From contig KB911073.1 of NCBI GenBank assembly GCA_000383295.1, positions 79,297-143,296 of the forward strand: 64,000 nucleotides of DNA, given 5' to 3'. The position numbers and the translations under genes are program-made. This stretch comes from Faecalispora sporosphaeroides DSM 1294 (GTDB lineage Bacteria; Bacillota; Clostridia; Oscillospirales; Acutalibacteraceae). The notes beneath the pieces were generated by a model. That model was given only the letters and a program-made list of their open reading frames with translations. It did not search any database and was not told where the DNA came from. This document shows positions 44,128 to 53,213 of the stretch, piece after piece (position 1 is the stretch's first letter; each line of letters begins with the position of its first letter).

Positions 44128-45162
44128 ATGGAACAGCAAAGCAGAACCCTGCGCCTTTCGGCGGACAGGGAAGAAGAGATACAAACAGCGGGCAGTTTGC
44201 TCAAAAACGGCGGCCTTGTGGCGATTCCGACCGAAACGGTGTACGGCCTTGCGGCCAACGCGCTCAACGGCCGGGCTGTTGCCGCCATTTTTGCCGCCAA
44301 GGGGCGGCCGATGGACAACCCCCTGATCGTCCATATTTCACAGCTCGACCAGTGGGCGGCGCTCGTCAGCGAGATTCCGCCGTGCGCGATGGAGCTGGCA
44401 AACCAGTTCTGGCCGGGGCCGCTCACCATCATTCTGCCAAAGTCGGCGCTCATCCCCGATGAGGTGAGCGCCGGGCAGGCGACGGTTGCGGTGCGCTTTC
44501 CGTCTCATCCGGTGGCCCGCGCGGTCATCGATGCGGCGGGCGTGCCGCTGGCGGCGCCGTCGGCGAATCTGTCCGGCAGCCCGAGCCCGACCGAGGCGCG
44601 GCATGTGCTGGCCGATCTCGACGACAGGATCGACGCGGTTCTGGATGGCGGCCCGTGCCGCGTGGGGGTGGAGTCGACGGTGATCACGCTGGCGCAGGAG
44701 GTTCCGCGCCTGCTGCGGCCGGGCGGAATTACGCCGGAGCAGCTTTCGCAGGTGCTGGGCCGGGTCGAGGTGGACCCCGCCGTGATGAATCCGCTGGCCG
44801 CGGGAGAAAAAGTTCTTTCGCCGGGCATGAAGTATAAGCATTATTCGCCGAAGGCCAACGTAATTTTGGTAAAGGGCGGCCTTTCGGCGTATTCAGAGTA
44901 TGTTAACTGCCGCGCGGGGGAGGGCGTGTTCGCCCTGTGCTATGACGGCGAGCAGGAAACGCTGCGCGTGCCTGCGGTGGCTTACGGGGCAAAGCAGGAT
45001 GCCGCCGGGCAGGCCCGGCACCTGTTCGACGCGCTGCGAAAGCTGGATCAGCTGGGCGCAAGGGTTGTGTATGCCCGCAGCCCGCAGCCGAAGGGTGTGG
45101 GCCTTGCCGTGTACAACCGGCTGATTCGCGCGGCGGGATTCGAGGTGGTAGAGCTTGACTGA
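44128..45162 (+). CDS. L-threonylcarbamoyladenylate synthase (Sua5/YwlC)
   Basis: Makes threonylcarbamoyl-AMP for the t6A37 tRNA modification. The 344-residue protein has the YrdC domain (about 20-200; GGLVAIPTETVYGLAANAL, KGRPMDNPLIVHI, ANLSGSPSPT) and a C-terminal Sua5 domain (about 230-344; LSPGMKYKHYSPKANV). The start is not well fixed: AGGAG lies 16 bases before the ATG at 44128, and upstream in-frame codons fall inside prfA. Its end overlaps the TTG of coaE. Confidence 0.92.
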   Translation: MEQQSRTLRLSADREEEIQTAGSLLKNGGLVAIPTETVYGLAANALNGRAVAAIFAAKGRPMDNPLIVHISQLDQWAALVSEIPPCAMELANQFWPGPLTIILPKSALIPDEVSAGQATVAVRFPSHPVARAVIDAAGVPLAAPSANLSGSPSPTEARHVLADLDDRIDAVLDGGPCRVGVESTVITLAQEVPRLLRPGGITPEQLSQVLGRVEVDPAVMNPLAAGEKVLSPGMKYKHYSPKANVILVKGGLSAYSEYVNCRAGEGVFALCYDGEQETLRVPAVAYGAKQDAAGQARHLFDALRKLDQLGARVVYARSPQPKGVGLAVYNRLIRAAGFEVVELD

Positions 45163-45757
45163 ATCTGTGATTATCGGCTTGACCGGCCCGACCGGAGCGG
45201 GAAAATCCACCGTGGCGGGCATTTTGGGCGCGCTTGGCTGCGCCGTGATCGACTGCGATCGAACGGCCCGGCAGGTGCTTGTGGACTGCGAACCGTGCGT
45301 GCGGGAGCTGCGGCAGGAATTCGGCGACGATATTGTGGCGGAAAACGGCAGTGTAGACAGGGCCCTTCTGGCGCGCCGCGCCTTTTCTTCTCACGAAAAA
45401 ACGCGCCGACTCAATGAGATTACCCATCCGTGGATTTTGCGGCGGGTGCGAAGGGAAATTGACGGCTGGAAAGCCGAGGGCAGGGAATTCATCATTGTCG
45501 ACGCGCCGCTGCTGTTTGAAAGCGGGGCCGAGAAGCTCTGCGATCGGATTCTGGCGGTGATCACGCCGCTGCCCGTCCGGCTGGAACGCATCATCCGGCG
45601 GGACAACATCGACCGCGAGATGGCCCTGTCGCGCATCCGGGCCCAGCAGGAGGATGCCTATTACACGGAGAGATCCGATGCCTGTCTGAGAGGGGATGAA
45701 GATCCCGGGGAACTGCGGCGGCAGGCTGCCGCTCTTCTGGAAAGGTGGCGCAGATGA
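45155..45757 (+). CDS. coaE: Dephospho-CoA kinase
   Basis: Last step of CoA synthesis, phosphorylating dephospho-CoA. The 200-residue P-loop kinase has Walker A GPTGAGKSTVAGIL, the family CDRTARQV segment with the catalytic Asp, the lid region RIIRRDNIDREMALSRI and DAPLLFESGAEK. It starts at TTG within the end of the Sua5 gene and overlaps the following gene (ATGA). Confidence 0.94.
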   Translation: MTESVIIGLTGPTGAGKSTVAGILGALGCAVIDCDRTARQVLVDCEPCVRELRQEFGDDIVAENGSVDRALLARRAFSSHEKTRRLNEITHPWILRRVRREIDGWKAEGREFIIVDAPLLFESGAEKLCDRILAVITPLPVRLERIIRRDNIDREMALSRIRAQQEDAYYTERSDACLRGDEDPGELRRQAAALLERWRR

Positions 45758-46356
45758 GAATCGTTTTCATGCGGAAAAAGCGGGGCAGCAGAGCCAAAAA
45801 AATAATGGGCGCCTCGCTGATTCTGCTTTTATTAACGGCAGTCGGATATTTTTTTCTGGCAAACGGCTACGAAATTTTTATGAAGCGCCAGTATCCTCTG
45901 GGGTATCAGGATATCATAGAGAAAGAAGCGGGAAACTATCACCTGGAGCCTGCTTTGGTGTACGCGGTGGTCAAGGCCGAAAGCAATTTCGACCCGGATG
46001 CCAAATCCCGCGCCGGAGCCGTGGGGTTGATGCAGCTGACGCCCGCAACGTTTGAATGGCTGCAGACGAAGCTCCCGGAGCAGGACGCCATGGATGAGAC
46101 CTCTCTGTCGGACCCGGCGACCAACATCAAATACGGCTGCTACCTGCTGTCGATGCTCGGCTCGATTTATTCGGACCGAACGACGGCGCTGTGCGCGTAT
46201 AACGCCGGGATGGGAACGGTGGACCGCTGGCTCTCCGACCGATCTGTTTCGCCGGATGGGGTCACCCTGAATAAAATCCCTTACCCGGAAACCGCGCATT
46301 ATACCGAGGCTGTAATCAAGAATTATAAAATCTATCAGGAGTTATATGATTTTTAG
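45754..46356 (+). CDS. Membrane-anchored lytic transglycosylase (SLT domain)
   Basis: A 200-residue protein with a basic N-terminus, one membrane segment (about 20-38) and an SLT/lysozyme-like domain (about 55-190). Catalytic Glu is in VVKAESNFDPDAKSRAGAVGLMQLTP, and the CAYNAGMGTVDRWL motif follows. It cleaves peptidoglycan glycan strands outside the membrane. The ATG overlaps the coaE stop, with GAAAGGTGG as ribosome binding site. Confidence 0.9.
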   Translation: MRIVFMRKKRGSRAKKIMGASLILLLLTAVGYFFLANGYEIFMKRQYPLGYQDIIEKEAGNYHLEPALVYAVVKAESNFDPDAKSRAGAVGLMQLTPATFEWLQTKLPEQDAMDETSLSDPATNIKYGCYLLSMLGSIYSDRTTALCAYNAGMGTVDRWLSDRSVSPDGVTLNKIPYPETAHYTEAVIKNYKIYQELYDF

Positions 46357-46509
46357 TCCTGTTTCAGATAGATCTCTCTCGATTGTAATTGTTGAATGAC
46401 AAAGTTAGCACATGCCTGAAAAGGGCGGTTCCTTTTCCGCCGGCGGCGGGAGGAAAATCAGTTCCATGTAAAAGCGATATGGCTTACTATCACAAAGGAG
46501 GTTTTTGAT

Positions 46510-47994
46510 ATGGCGAAGAAAGAAGAAAAAAAGGCGGGCAAAAAAGAAGACGCAAAGCTGGAAAAGAAATCTGCCGCAGAGGAAAAAACTGAGGTAGATC
46601 GCCTGCGCGAGGAGCTTTTGATCAACCGCAAGAACGGCTTTTTCTCCGTAACCGACGAGCAGCTCAAAGAGGCCGACGAGTACTGCGAGGGCTATAAAGA
46701 GTTTCTCGATCTGTGCAAAACAGAGCGCGAATGCGTGGCGTATGCTATTGAAAAGGCTGAAAAACGCGGCTTCCGCGAGTTGGATTCCAACGCGGTGTAT
46801 CGCCCCGGCGACAAGGTGTATTTTAATAACAGAGGCAAGTCCATTATTTTGGCGGTCATCGGCAAAAAAGGCTGCCGCGAGGGCGTGCGCATTTCCGCTG
46901 CGCACATCGATTCTCCCCGTCTCGATTTAAAGCCCTATCCGCTGTATGAATCCAACGATCTGGCACTGCTCAAGTCGCACTACTACGGCGGCATCAAAAA
47001 GTACCAGTGGACGGCCATTCCGCTCGCGATGCACGGTCGTATTGTGAAGAAGGACGGCAGCTTTGTGGATGTGCGCATCGGCGAGGAGCCTGGCGAGCCG
47101 CAGTTCTGTGTGACGGATCTGCTGCCGCACTTGGGAGCGGAGCAGATGTCGAAGCCGCTTTCCAAAGCGATTGAGGGCGAAAATCTGAACATTCTGGTGG
47201 GCAGCCGCCCGGTTCGCACGGAGACCGGTAAAGGCGAAAGCCTGTTTAAGCTCAATGTGATGCGCCTGCTCAACGAAAAATACGGGGTAACTGAAGAGGA
47301 CCTCGTTTCCTCCGAAATTGAGTTTGTACCCGCCTGGCACGCGCAGGATATGGGCTTTGATCGAAGCATGATCGGCGCTTATGGCCATGACGACCGCGTG
47401 TGCGCTTACCCCGCCTTAACCGCGATTCTCGACTGCAAAACGCCCGAGCATACTGCGATTACCGTTCTGGCGGACAAAGAGGAAGTCGGCAGCGAGGGCA
47501 ACACCGGCCTGAACTCCTCATTCCTCCGCTACTTTGTGGAAACGCTGGCCCAGCAGGACGGCGTGGAGGCCAGAGATGTGTTCACCCGTTCCCAGTGCCT
47601 GTCTGCGGACGTCTGCGCGGCGTATGATCCCATTTATGCCAGCGCATATGAGCCTGCCAACTCCTGCTTCCTGAACAACGGTGTTTCCGTGATGAAGTAC
47701 ACCGGTTCGCGCGGCAAATCCGGCACCTCAGACGCTTCCGCGGAATTTATGGCTCAGGTACGCAATCTGCTGTTCCAGAACGACGTTCTGTGGCAGACCG
47801 GCGAGCTCGGCAAGGTGGATGCGGGCGGCGGCGGAACCGTTGCCATGTTCATCGCAAACCTGAACGTAGACGTTGTAGACGTCGGCGTTCCGGTGCTTTC
47901 GATGCACGCGCCGCTGGAGGTTACCGCAAAGCTCGATATTCACATGGCATACCGCGGCTTTAAGGCGTTTTTTGAAACACCCATCGGAAAATAA
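46510..47994 (+). CDS. M18 family aminopeptidase
   Basis: A 494-residue cytosolic zinc aminopeptidase. The M18 metal site is visible: His in SAAHIDSPRLDLKP, Asp in YGHDDRVCAY, Glu pair in DKEEVGSEGNTG and the C-terminal His in LSMHAPLE. Bacterial M18 enzymes remove acidic or neutral N-terminal residues. Residues 1-30 are an unusual Lys/Glu/Ala-rich helical extension (KKEEKKAGKKEDAK). The ribosome binding site is AAAGGAGG. Confidence 0.93.
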   Translation: MAKKEEKKAGKKEDAKLEKKSAAEEKTEVDRLREELLINRKNGFFSVTDEQLKEADEYCEGYKEFLDLCKTERECVAYAIEKAEKRGFRELDSNAVYRPGDKVYFNNRGKSIILAVIGKKGCREGVRISAAHIDSPRLDLKPYPLYESNDLALLKSHYYGGIKKYQWTAIPLAMHGRIVKKDGSFVDVRIGEEPGEPQFCVTDLLPHLGAEQMSKPLSKAIEGENLNILVGSRPVRTETGKGESLFKLNVMRLLNEKYGVTEEDLVSSEIEFVPAWHAQDMGFDRSMIGAYGHDDRVCAYPALTAILDCKTPEHTAITVLADKEEVGSEGNTGLNSSFLRYFVETLAQQDGVEARDVFTRSQCLSADVCAAYDPIYASAYEPANSCFLNNGVSVMKYTGSRGKSGTSDASAEFMAQVRNLLFQNDVLWQTGELGKVDAGGGGTVAMFIANLNVDVVDVGVPVLSMHAPLEVTAKLDIHMAYRGFKAFFETPIGK

Positions 47995-48023
47995 AAATCA
48001 ATGATCCGGGCTGTGGCCCGGTG

Positions 48024-48069
48024 AAGAACGCGCCTGCTCCGCCTACCGGGACAGGTGCGTTCTTTTATT
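48024..48069 (+). terminator. Intrinsic terminator of the M18 peptidase gene
   Basis: AAGAACGC-CCTG arm pairing with CAGG-GCGTTCTT around a 20-base loop, then TTTATT. Confidence 0.7.
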
Positions 48070-48271
48070 GCTTATGTTTTTGATGGATCCTTATATAATG
48101 AAACAAATTTTTTTTTCGCGGCCGCATCGCAGGGTTTCCTATTTTATTTTCATTATAAAAGAGCTGGTTTTCAGCGGGTACCTCCGCGTGGGATTCCGCT
48201 TGCGCGGGCTTGCCCCGGCCTGAGGACAAGCTGTGGAAAAAACATCTTTGTAGAAATCAGTAAAAAAACGT

Positions 48272-48300
48272 TTCGACTAATGTGTGTTCTGTGCTACAAT
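48272..48300 (+). promoter_or_regulatory. Promoter of the HAD hydrolase gene
   Basis: TTCGAC and TACAAT with 17-base spacing, 35 bases upstream of the start. Confidence 0.5.
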
Positions 48301-48335
48301 AAAAAAACAACAAAATCAATTTGGGGAGCATGCGT

Positions 48336-48974
48336 GTGAAGAAGTTTCAGGGTGCGGTTTTTGATTTGGACGGGACACTTCTGGATTCCATGGGAGTATG
48401 GGAGCAGATCGATCGGGACTCTTTGGGCCGCCGGGGAATCCCGGTGCCGGAGGACTACGCGCAGGCGGTGGCCCTGCGCGGCTTTTGGCAGGCGGCAGAG
48501 TACACGATTCGCCGGTTTGGCCTGCCCGATACGCCGCAGCAGCTGACGGAGGAATGGAATCAGATGGCGCAGGACGCCTACCGCTTTCGCGTGGAGCTCA
48601 AGCCCGGGGCCAGAGAATACCTTTCCCGTCTGCGGGAGCAGGGCGTTTCGCTTTCAGTCGCGACCTCCTCTTACAGGGAGCTGTTTCTTCCCGCGCTGGA
48701 ACGCCACGGGATTTTGGATTGGTTTGAAGCGATCGTCACGGTGTCGGAGGTGAGCCGCGGCAAGGGCTTCCCCGATATTTATGAAGAGGCGGCGCGGCGG
48801 ATGCGTCGTCTGCCGCGGGAATGCGCCGTATTTGAGGATTTGCCGGATGCCCTGCGCGGTGCGCGGGAAGGCGGTTTTTATACGGTGGGAGTGTTCGATT
48901 CCCACAGCAAAGAAGAAACGCGTCTGCGCCAAATGTCGGATCGTTTTATTTACGATTTTCGCGAGCTGCTGTAA
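48336..48974 (+). CDS. HAD superfamily phosphatase (beta-phosphoglucomutase-like)
   Basis: A 212-residue subfamily IA HAD enzyme with motif I VFDLDGTLLDSM, an alpha-helical cap (about 15-85), motif II VATSSYRE, motif III Lys in SRGKGFPDIY and motif IV VFEDLPDALRGAREGG. The substrate is a small phosphorylated metabolite of unknown identity. The GTG at 48336 lies seven bases after GGGGAG; upstream ATG and TTG codons in the same frame are too close to or within that site. Confidence 0.85.
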   Translation: MKKFQGAVFDLDGTLLDSMGVWEQIDRDSLGRRGIPVPEDYAQAVALRGFWQAAEYTIRRFGLPDTPQQLTEEWNQMAQDAYRFRVELKPGAREYLSRLREQGVSLSVATSSYRELFLPALERHGILDWFEAIVTVSEVSRGKGFPDIYEEAARRMRRLPRECAVFEDLPDALRGAREGGFYTVGVFDSHSKEETRLRQMSDRFIYDFRELL

Positions 48975-49044
48975 CGTTTTTGGGGCGGCTCTTTCCATTT
49001 CGGGCAAGGGTTCAAATTTTCTTTACCGTATTTTTTATAAATTT

Positions 49045-49173
49045 TCATTCAAGCGCCATATTCTGTCCATATTGCTTCAGTACACTGGAATCAGTTTCAG
49101 AACGGTCCTCCGCTCCTTTCACAGAAACTGTAGTAGCTGCTTGCACGCTCCTCCTGTGAGGATCACAATACAT
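49045..49173 (-). CDS. Possible 42-residue small protein
   Basis: A 43-codon frame on the minus strand (MYCDPHRRSVQAATTVSVKG, ending YGQNMALE) begins eight bases after AAAGGAAGA and directly follows a bidirectional terminator. Charged residues and Ser/Thr are mixed as in a real soluble peptide. It is the only supported content in the 48975-49363 gap. It may be a chance frame. Confidence 0.35.
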   Translation of the reverse strand: MYCDPHRRSVQAATTVSVKGAEDRSETDSSVLKQYGQNMALE

Positions 49174-49190
49174 TTTTCATCTTCCTTTCT

Positions 49191-49224
49191 GAAAAGCCGC
49201 TCTTTGAAAAAAGGGCGGCTTTTC
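49191..49224. terminator. Hairpin terminator in the gap after the HAD gene
   Basis: GAAAAGCCGC/GCGGCTTTTC arms with T-rich ends in both directions. It could end transcripts from the HAD gene. Confidence 0.6.
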
Positions 49225-49363
49225 ATAGTGCGGCGGTGATTCAATGTTTTTCTATATAACGGTTTGGCAGGTCGCGTTGGCAGGTCGCGCGGCCGTCCGC
49301 TTTTATTGAGCGTCTGTGCATATCCGCAATGCCGGCGCCGATACTATGGGCGAGGTGATGATT

Positions 49364-49603
49364 GTGTCAAAACAGAGCGCATATTTTAAGGTGCCGAGGC
49401 TCGACGGAAACCATCAGATCAAAAAAATCAAGCAGGGGCTCGACGAAATCCCGGGCGTTTTATCTGTGAGCGCAAATGACCAGAAAGATCAGGTTGCGGT
49501 GGATTACGACAGCAGCGGAACCAATGTGTCCGCAATTGAAAGGCATCTGCGCAATATGGGCGTCGACGCCCAGCTGATCAGCAACCGGGATCACACCATG
49601 TGA
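49364..49603 (+). CDS. HMA-fold protein without the metal-binding CxxC
   Basis: A 79-residue protein with the beta-alpha-beta-beta-alpha-beta pattern of heavy-metal-associated domains (SAYFKVPRLDGNHQIKKIKQ, then PGVLSVSAN, QVAVDYD, AIERHLRNMGVDAQLI). The metal-binding loop that normally has CxxC reads RLDGNHQ here, so copper binding is unlikely. The GTG start seven bases after GAGGTGAT is preferred. Two further small genes follow in the same direction. Confidence 0.7.
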   Translation: MSKQSAYFKVPRLDGNHQIKKIKQGLDEIPGVLSVSANDQKDQVAVDYDSSGTNVSAIERHLRNMGVDAQLISNRDHTM

Positions 49604-49741
49604 TGAGAAATTTCGTTCGGGACAGCCTTCATATTTTCAAAAGCGCGATGGAAATTTGGAGTGCTGCTCCCGCATCCTTCACACGGGGGCACGGATAAAC
49701 CCGATGAATCTGTGCAAGCTAATTTTGAGGTGATAGCTGTG

Positions 49742-49927
49742 ATGGAAAGCGGCACGAACGGTTTGATTTATCCTTTCGCTTTTCGGGATGTTTTCGGGAA
49801 GGACTCCGATTTGGAAAATGTTTTTTTGTCCTTGCCGGAGGATGCGCAACAGGCGATACTCAGGGAAAAAATCCGTTCAGAAGCAGATCTTCAGGATTGT
49901 ATTGAAAGATATCGATTGAAACAATAG
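49742..49927 (+). CDS. Small hypothetical protein
   Basis: A 61-residue protein with a conserved-looking C-terminal pattern (LSLPEDAQQAILREKIRSEADLQ) that reads like a short helical repeat. The gene at 52711 has a comparable pattern. The start is set by GAGGTGATA; a GTG one codon upstream is possible. The bases upstream (TCTGTGCAAGCTA) resemble those before 52711, suggesting a shared promoter type. Function unknown. Confidence 0.6.
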   Translation: MESGTNGLIYPFAFRDVFGKDSDLENVFLSLPEDAQQAILREKIRSEADLQDCIERYRLKQ

Positions 49928-49939
49928 CGAGGAAATCAT

Positions 49940-50089
49940 ATGGAACCCAAGAAAAATCAGCGGGTATGGCCTGAGGACGATGAGAGGGAAAAGCCGATTC
50001 CAGAGGATATTTACCCTGTGATCGACACCGATCTGGCGCGGGATAATCTGGAAAATAATATTCCCGAGGCAGATTTGCAGGATTTATAA
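49940..50089 (+). CDS. Small acidic hypothetical protein
   Basis: 49 residues (MEPKKNQRVWPEDDEREKPI and onward), highly acidic and Pro-rich, probably disordered. It starts behind GCGAGGAAATC, 12 bases after the preceding small gene, and ends ahead of a strong terminator, which supports expression as an operon pair. No family recognised. Confidence 0.5.
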   Translation: MEPKKNQRVWPEDDEREKPIPEDIYPVIDTDLARDNLENNIPEADLQDL

Positions 50090-50120
50090 TTCCACTCATC
50101 CGAATGAAAGGCTGTATACC

Positions 50121-50154
50121 AAAAACGCACTTCACTGTTGTGAGGTGCGTTTTT
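50121..50154. terminator. Bidirectional terminator between the small genes and hppA
   Basis: AAAAACGCAC-TTCAC and GTGAGGTGCGTTTTT arms with A-run and T-run at opposite ends. Confidence 0.85.
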
Positions 50155-50171
50155 ATGTGCAGGCCGAAAAC

Positions 50172-52265
50172 TCAATGTAACAGGGACATGGTGAGGAATA
50201 AGGTAGACATCAGGGAGGAAACAAGAGAAACGACGGTAATCTGTGTATTAATGGAAGGGCCTGCCGTATCTTTAAAAGGATCGCCCACTGTGTCGCCTAC
50301 AACGGCCGCTTTGTGGGCGTTGCTGCCTTTTCCGCCGTTGTGCCCGGATTCGATGAATTTTTTGGAGTTATCCCAAAGCCCGCCGGCATTGCTCATAAAC
50401 AGGGCCAGCAGAAGTCCGCTCACGATGTTCCCGGTCAAAAATCCGCCGATGGCCTCCACGCCGCCGACAAAGCCGACGACAATGGTAGAAAGAATCGCCA
50501 TGAGCCCGGCGGGGATCAATTCCTTGAGAGCGCCGTGCGTGGCTATTTCAATGCATTTGTCGTATTCGGGCTCCACGTTGGGGTCGCCTTCCTTCAGGCC
50601 GGCGATTTCGAGGAACTGACGGTGAATTTCCGAGATCATCCTTTGCGCGTTGCGGTCAACGCCCAGCATGAGCATGGCGCTGAATACCGCGGGGATCGAC
50701 GCGCCCACCAGCATTCCGAAAAAGACGGTGGGGTTCATGATGTCGAAGCCGGTAATCGGGACAAACCCGGCAATGGAAGCGCCCGCTTCGTTTACCTCGC
50801 TGATAAAGGCGCCTAACAGCGCAATCACCGTGAGGCCGGCTGCGCCGATCGCAAAGCCCTTGGTTACCGCCTTTACGGTATTTCCGGCGCTGTCCAGCGA
50901 ATCGGTAATGTCGAGAACCTCGTCCCCTAAATCGCCCATTTCGGCCAGCCCGCGGGCGTTGTCAACAATTGGGCCGTAGGCGTCGTTTGAAATGATCATT
51001 CCCACGATGGAAAGCATGCCCACTGCCGACATCGCGATTCCAAACATAGGGTAGCTGCCGCCCAAGGGCTCGCAGATTTTGTAAGCGGCCAGAGCGGAAA
51101 TGCCGATGCCGATCATGGCGGGCAGGGTGCTGATGAATCCGTAGGACACGCCGGAGAGAATGGTAAACGCCGGGCCGGTTTCAGAGGCGTTCGCAACCTG
51201 ATGCACCGGCGGCTTTGTATCGTCGGTAAAATAGTCGCTGGCGATGCCGATCACCACTCCAACCAGCAGGCCGACGATGCTGGCGCCCCAGATTCTCCAT
51301 TCCAGGCCGAAAAACCAGGTGGCAAGCGCGGTTAAAACGGCAAAAATGGCGGTGGTGACATATGTACTGCTGTTCAAGGCTCTGGTGGGATTTCCGTTTT
51401 TGCCCATTCTGGCGGTTGCCACGCCGATGATGGAGGCCAGAAGGCCGATCGCCGCATAGCAGAATACGGTGGCGGCATTTTGAGAGCCGCCCGCGGCCTT
51501 ATCCAGAGAAACGGCCATCACCAGCGCCGCGGCCATAGAGGCGACGTTTGAATCAAACAGGTCTGCGCCCATACCGGCAACATCACCCACATTATCGCCC
51601 ACATTGTCTGCAATGACGGCGGGATTGCGGGGGTCATCCTCCGGGATGCCGAGTTCGACTTTGCCGACCAGGTCGGCGCTGATATCCGCCGTCTTGGTGA
51701 AGATGCCTCCGCCCGCCTTTGCGAACAGGGCAAGGGAGCTTGCGCCAAAGCTAAAGCCCAACAGGGCAGCGGTGCTGTTTGTCAAAAAGAATACCAGAGA
51801 AACGCCCAGCAGAGTGCTGCCGACGACGGCCATGCCCATTACGGCGCCGCCGCGGAACCCGCACATGAAGGAGGGCTGAATCCCCTTTTGCGCCGCTTCA
51901 GCGGTCTTTTTGTTGGCAATGGTCGCGATTTGAATGCCGATTTTACCTGCCGCGGCGGAAAACACGGTGCCGGCCAGGTAAGAAACCGTCATAATGAGAT
52001 TGGGAATTGCATTGCCTTGCCAAACGGGAGAGGGCAGAAACAGAAAAATCAGGACAGCAGCCGCCCCGGCGAATTTTGCCAGCACGGTATATTCCTTTTT
52101 CAGGAATGTATTGGCGCCGCCGCGAATCAACTCGCCGATTCTGGCGATTCGTACATTCGAGGATGGCTGTCGTTCCACCCATTTATACAGCCAAGCAGCG
52201 AAGAGAAAAGAGCATAGAGATACGATAACAGAAATAGCCAGGAATAGATTTACATTGTTTTTCAC
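50172..52265 (-). CDS. hppA: Membrane-bound proton-pumping pyrophosphatase, K+-independent type
   Basis: Couples pyrophosphate hydrolysis to ion pumping across the membrane. The 697-residue protein has about 16 membrane segments. It has the catalytic loop DDPRNPAVIADNVGDNVGD (210-228) and the conserved C-terminal GDTVGDPFKDTAGPS. At the position that decides K+ dependence the sequence is GNTVKAVTKG: Lys at 465 and Thr at 468 mark the K+-independent, proton-pumping subfamily. The start codon is GTG behind AAGGAG. A minus-strand TGCTACAAT extended -10 box (52313-52321) is the likely promoter. Confidence 0.95.
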   Translation of the reverse strand: MKNNVNLFLAISVIVSLCSFLFAAWLYKWVERQPSSNVRIARIGELIRGGANTFLKKEYTVLAKFAGAAAVLIFLFLPSPVWQGNAIPNLIMTVSYLAGTVFSAAAGKIGIQIATIANKKTAEAAQKGIQPSFMCGFRGGAVMGMAVVGSTLLGVSLVFFLTNSTAALLGFSFGASSLALFAKAGGGIFTKTADISADLVGKVELGIPEDDPRNPAVIADNVGDNVGDVAGMGADLFDSNVASMAAALVMAVSLDKAAGGSQNAATVFCYAAIGLLASIIGVATARMGKNGNPTRALNSSTYVTTAIFAVLTALATWFFGLEWRIWGASIVGLLVGVVIGIASDYFTDDTKPPVHQVANASETGPAFTILSGVSYGFISTLPAMIGIGISALAAYKICEPLGGSYPMFGIAMSAVGMLSIVGMIISNDAYGPIVDNARGLAEMGDLGDEVLDITDSLDSAGNTVKAVTKGFAIGAAGLTVIALLGAFISEVNEAGASIAGFVPITGFDIMNPTVFFGMLVGASIPAVFSAMLMLGVDRNAQRMISEIHRQFLEIAGLKEGDPNVEPEYDKCIEIATHGALKELIPAGLMAILSTIVVGFVGGVEAIGGFLTGNIVSGLLLALFMSNAGGLWDNSKKFIESGHNGGKGSNAHKAAVVGDTVGDPFKDTAGPSINTQITVVSLVSSLMSTLFLTMSLLH

Positions 52266-52710
52266 AGAATGTCAACTCCTTGCTTTGTTAAAAAAAAATC
52301 GAAATTGACCATATTGTAGCACAGTTGATGTCCGTAAACTATCTTAAAAAAGCATAACGATAAAATTATAAATTGTGTATTTTTCTGATTTTTTTTGTAT
52401 TATCAAAATATGAACCAAACTTTTCATCAGAAATTTTACATTGCCGGTTTTTTCATATTTATGATCAAAAATAGTGCCCGCTGCGCAGGGGCTAAAAAAA
52501 CCACCTGACTTTTTGCGATTTATATTTCTTTGGAATGAACAAAAGCCGGACAGCTGTTCCGGGAATCGCACGGTATTTGTTCCCGTTTTTAGTGTGAGGT
52601 CTGCTGATAGGGTCACTTGTGAAGCACCCGATTCTCACCGTTAAAATGTTTGCCCCTGCATTGTCATGAAAGCCGGGTGATCTGTGCACACTAAGTCCGA
52701 GGTGATAAAC
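52266..52710. other. Divergent intergenic region between hppA and a small gene
   Basis: About 445 bases with AT-rich sequence near hppA and no supported gene. Short antisense frames overlap the start of the following gene and have no ribosome binding site. Near the right end, TGAAAG and CACACTA (about 52667-52693) have the spacing of a forespore sigma-F/G promoter ahead of the gene at 52711; this is weak evidence. Confidence 0.35.
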
Positions 52711-52914
52711 ATGAATAGCCAATCGGATCATACTGCGGAGATGCCGGCCGGATTGAGAATGGCGCTCACGGGAAATCTGGAAGCGCTGAACAGGTTTTCC
52801 AATATGTCGCAGTTGGCGCAGGAATCCTTTATTTACGGGTCAAGACGGGTTTCCTCAAAAGAAGAAATGCAGTCATACGTGAAGAATCTTGTGGAAGGCT
52901 CATATCAGGGATGA
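52711..52914 (+). CDS. Small hypothetical protein, possible forespore gene
   Basis: 67 residues (MNSQSDHTAEMPAGLRMALT and onward) with a helical pattern GNLEALNRFSNMSQLAQESF and a C-terminal SKEEMQSYVKNLVEG. I recall similar short clostridial proteins of unknown function. The ATG follows GAGGTGATAAAC. The terminator hairpin begins inside its last codons, so gene and terminator overlap. Confidence 0.6.
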   Translation: MNSQSDHTAEMPAGLRMALTGNLEALNRFSNMSQLAQESFIYGSRRVSSKEEMQSYVKNLVEGSYQG

Positions 52915-52930
52915 GCCTTCCCTTTTTTTG
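52893..52930 (+). terminator. Terminator overlapping the 3' end of the small gene
   Basis: GGAAGGCTCAT/ATGAGCCTTCC stem with seven T residues; the stop codon lies in the right arm. Confidence 0.85.
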
Positions 52931-53213
52931 GGGGAGACTCCGCAATCCGTTTTGCGTGTGCGGGATCACAATGCCGAAATGAAATTGCAGAGGAAAGACG
53001 CTGTCGGCGGAAAAGGCAACCCGAAGCACCGCCAACCAAGTTGCTTTGCGGGTTTTCAAGTCGGTTTGCAGGTTCATTTCATCCAGATGTCAGCTTAAAA
53101 TTAATTCTCATTTAACTCCGCCTTAATTCAAACCCAGTAAAATAAATATAGTAAAATTTCCCATTGCAATCTGGAAGAAGCGAATGAGGACTGAATATGA
53201 AGGAGGAATTTGA

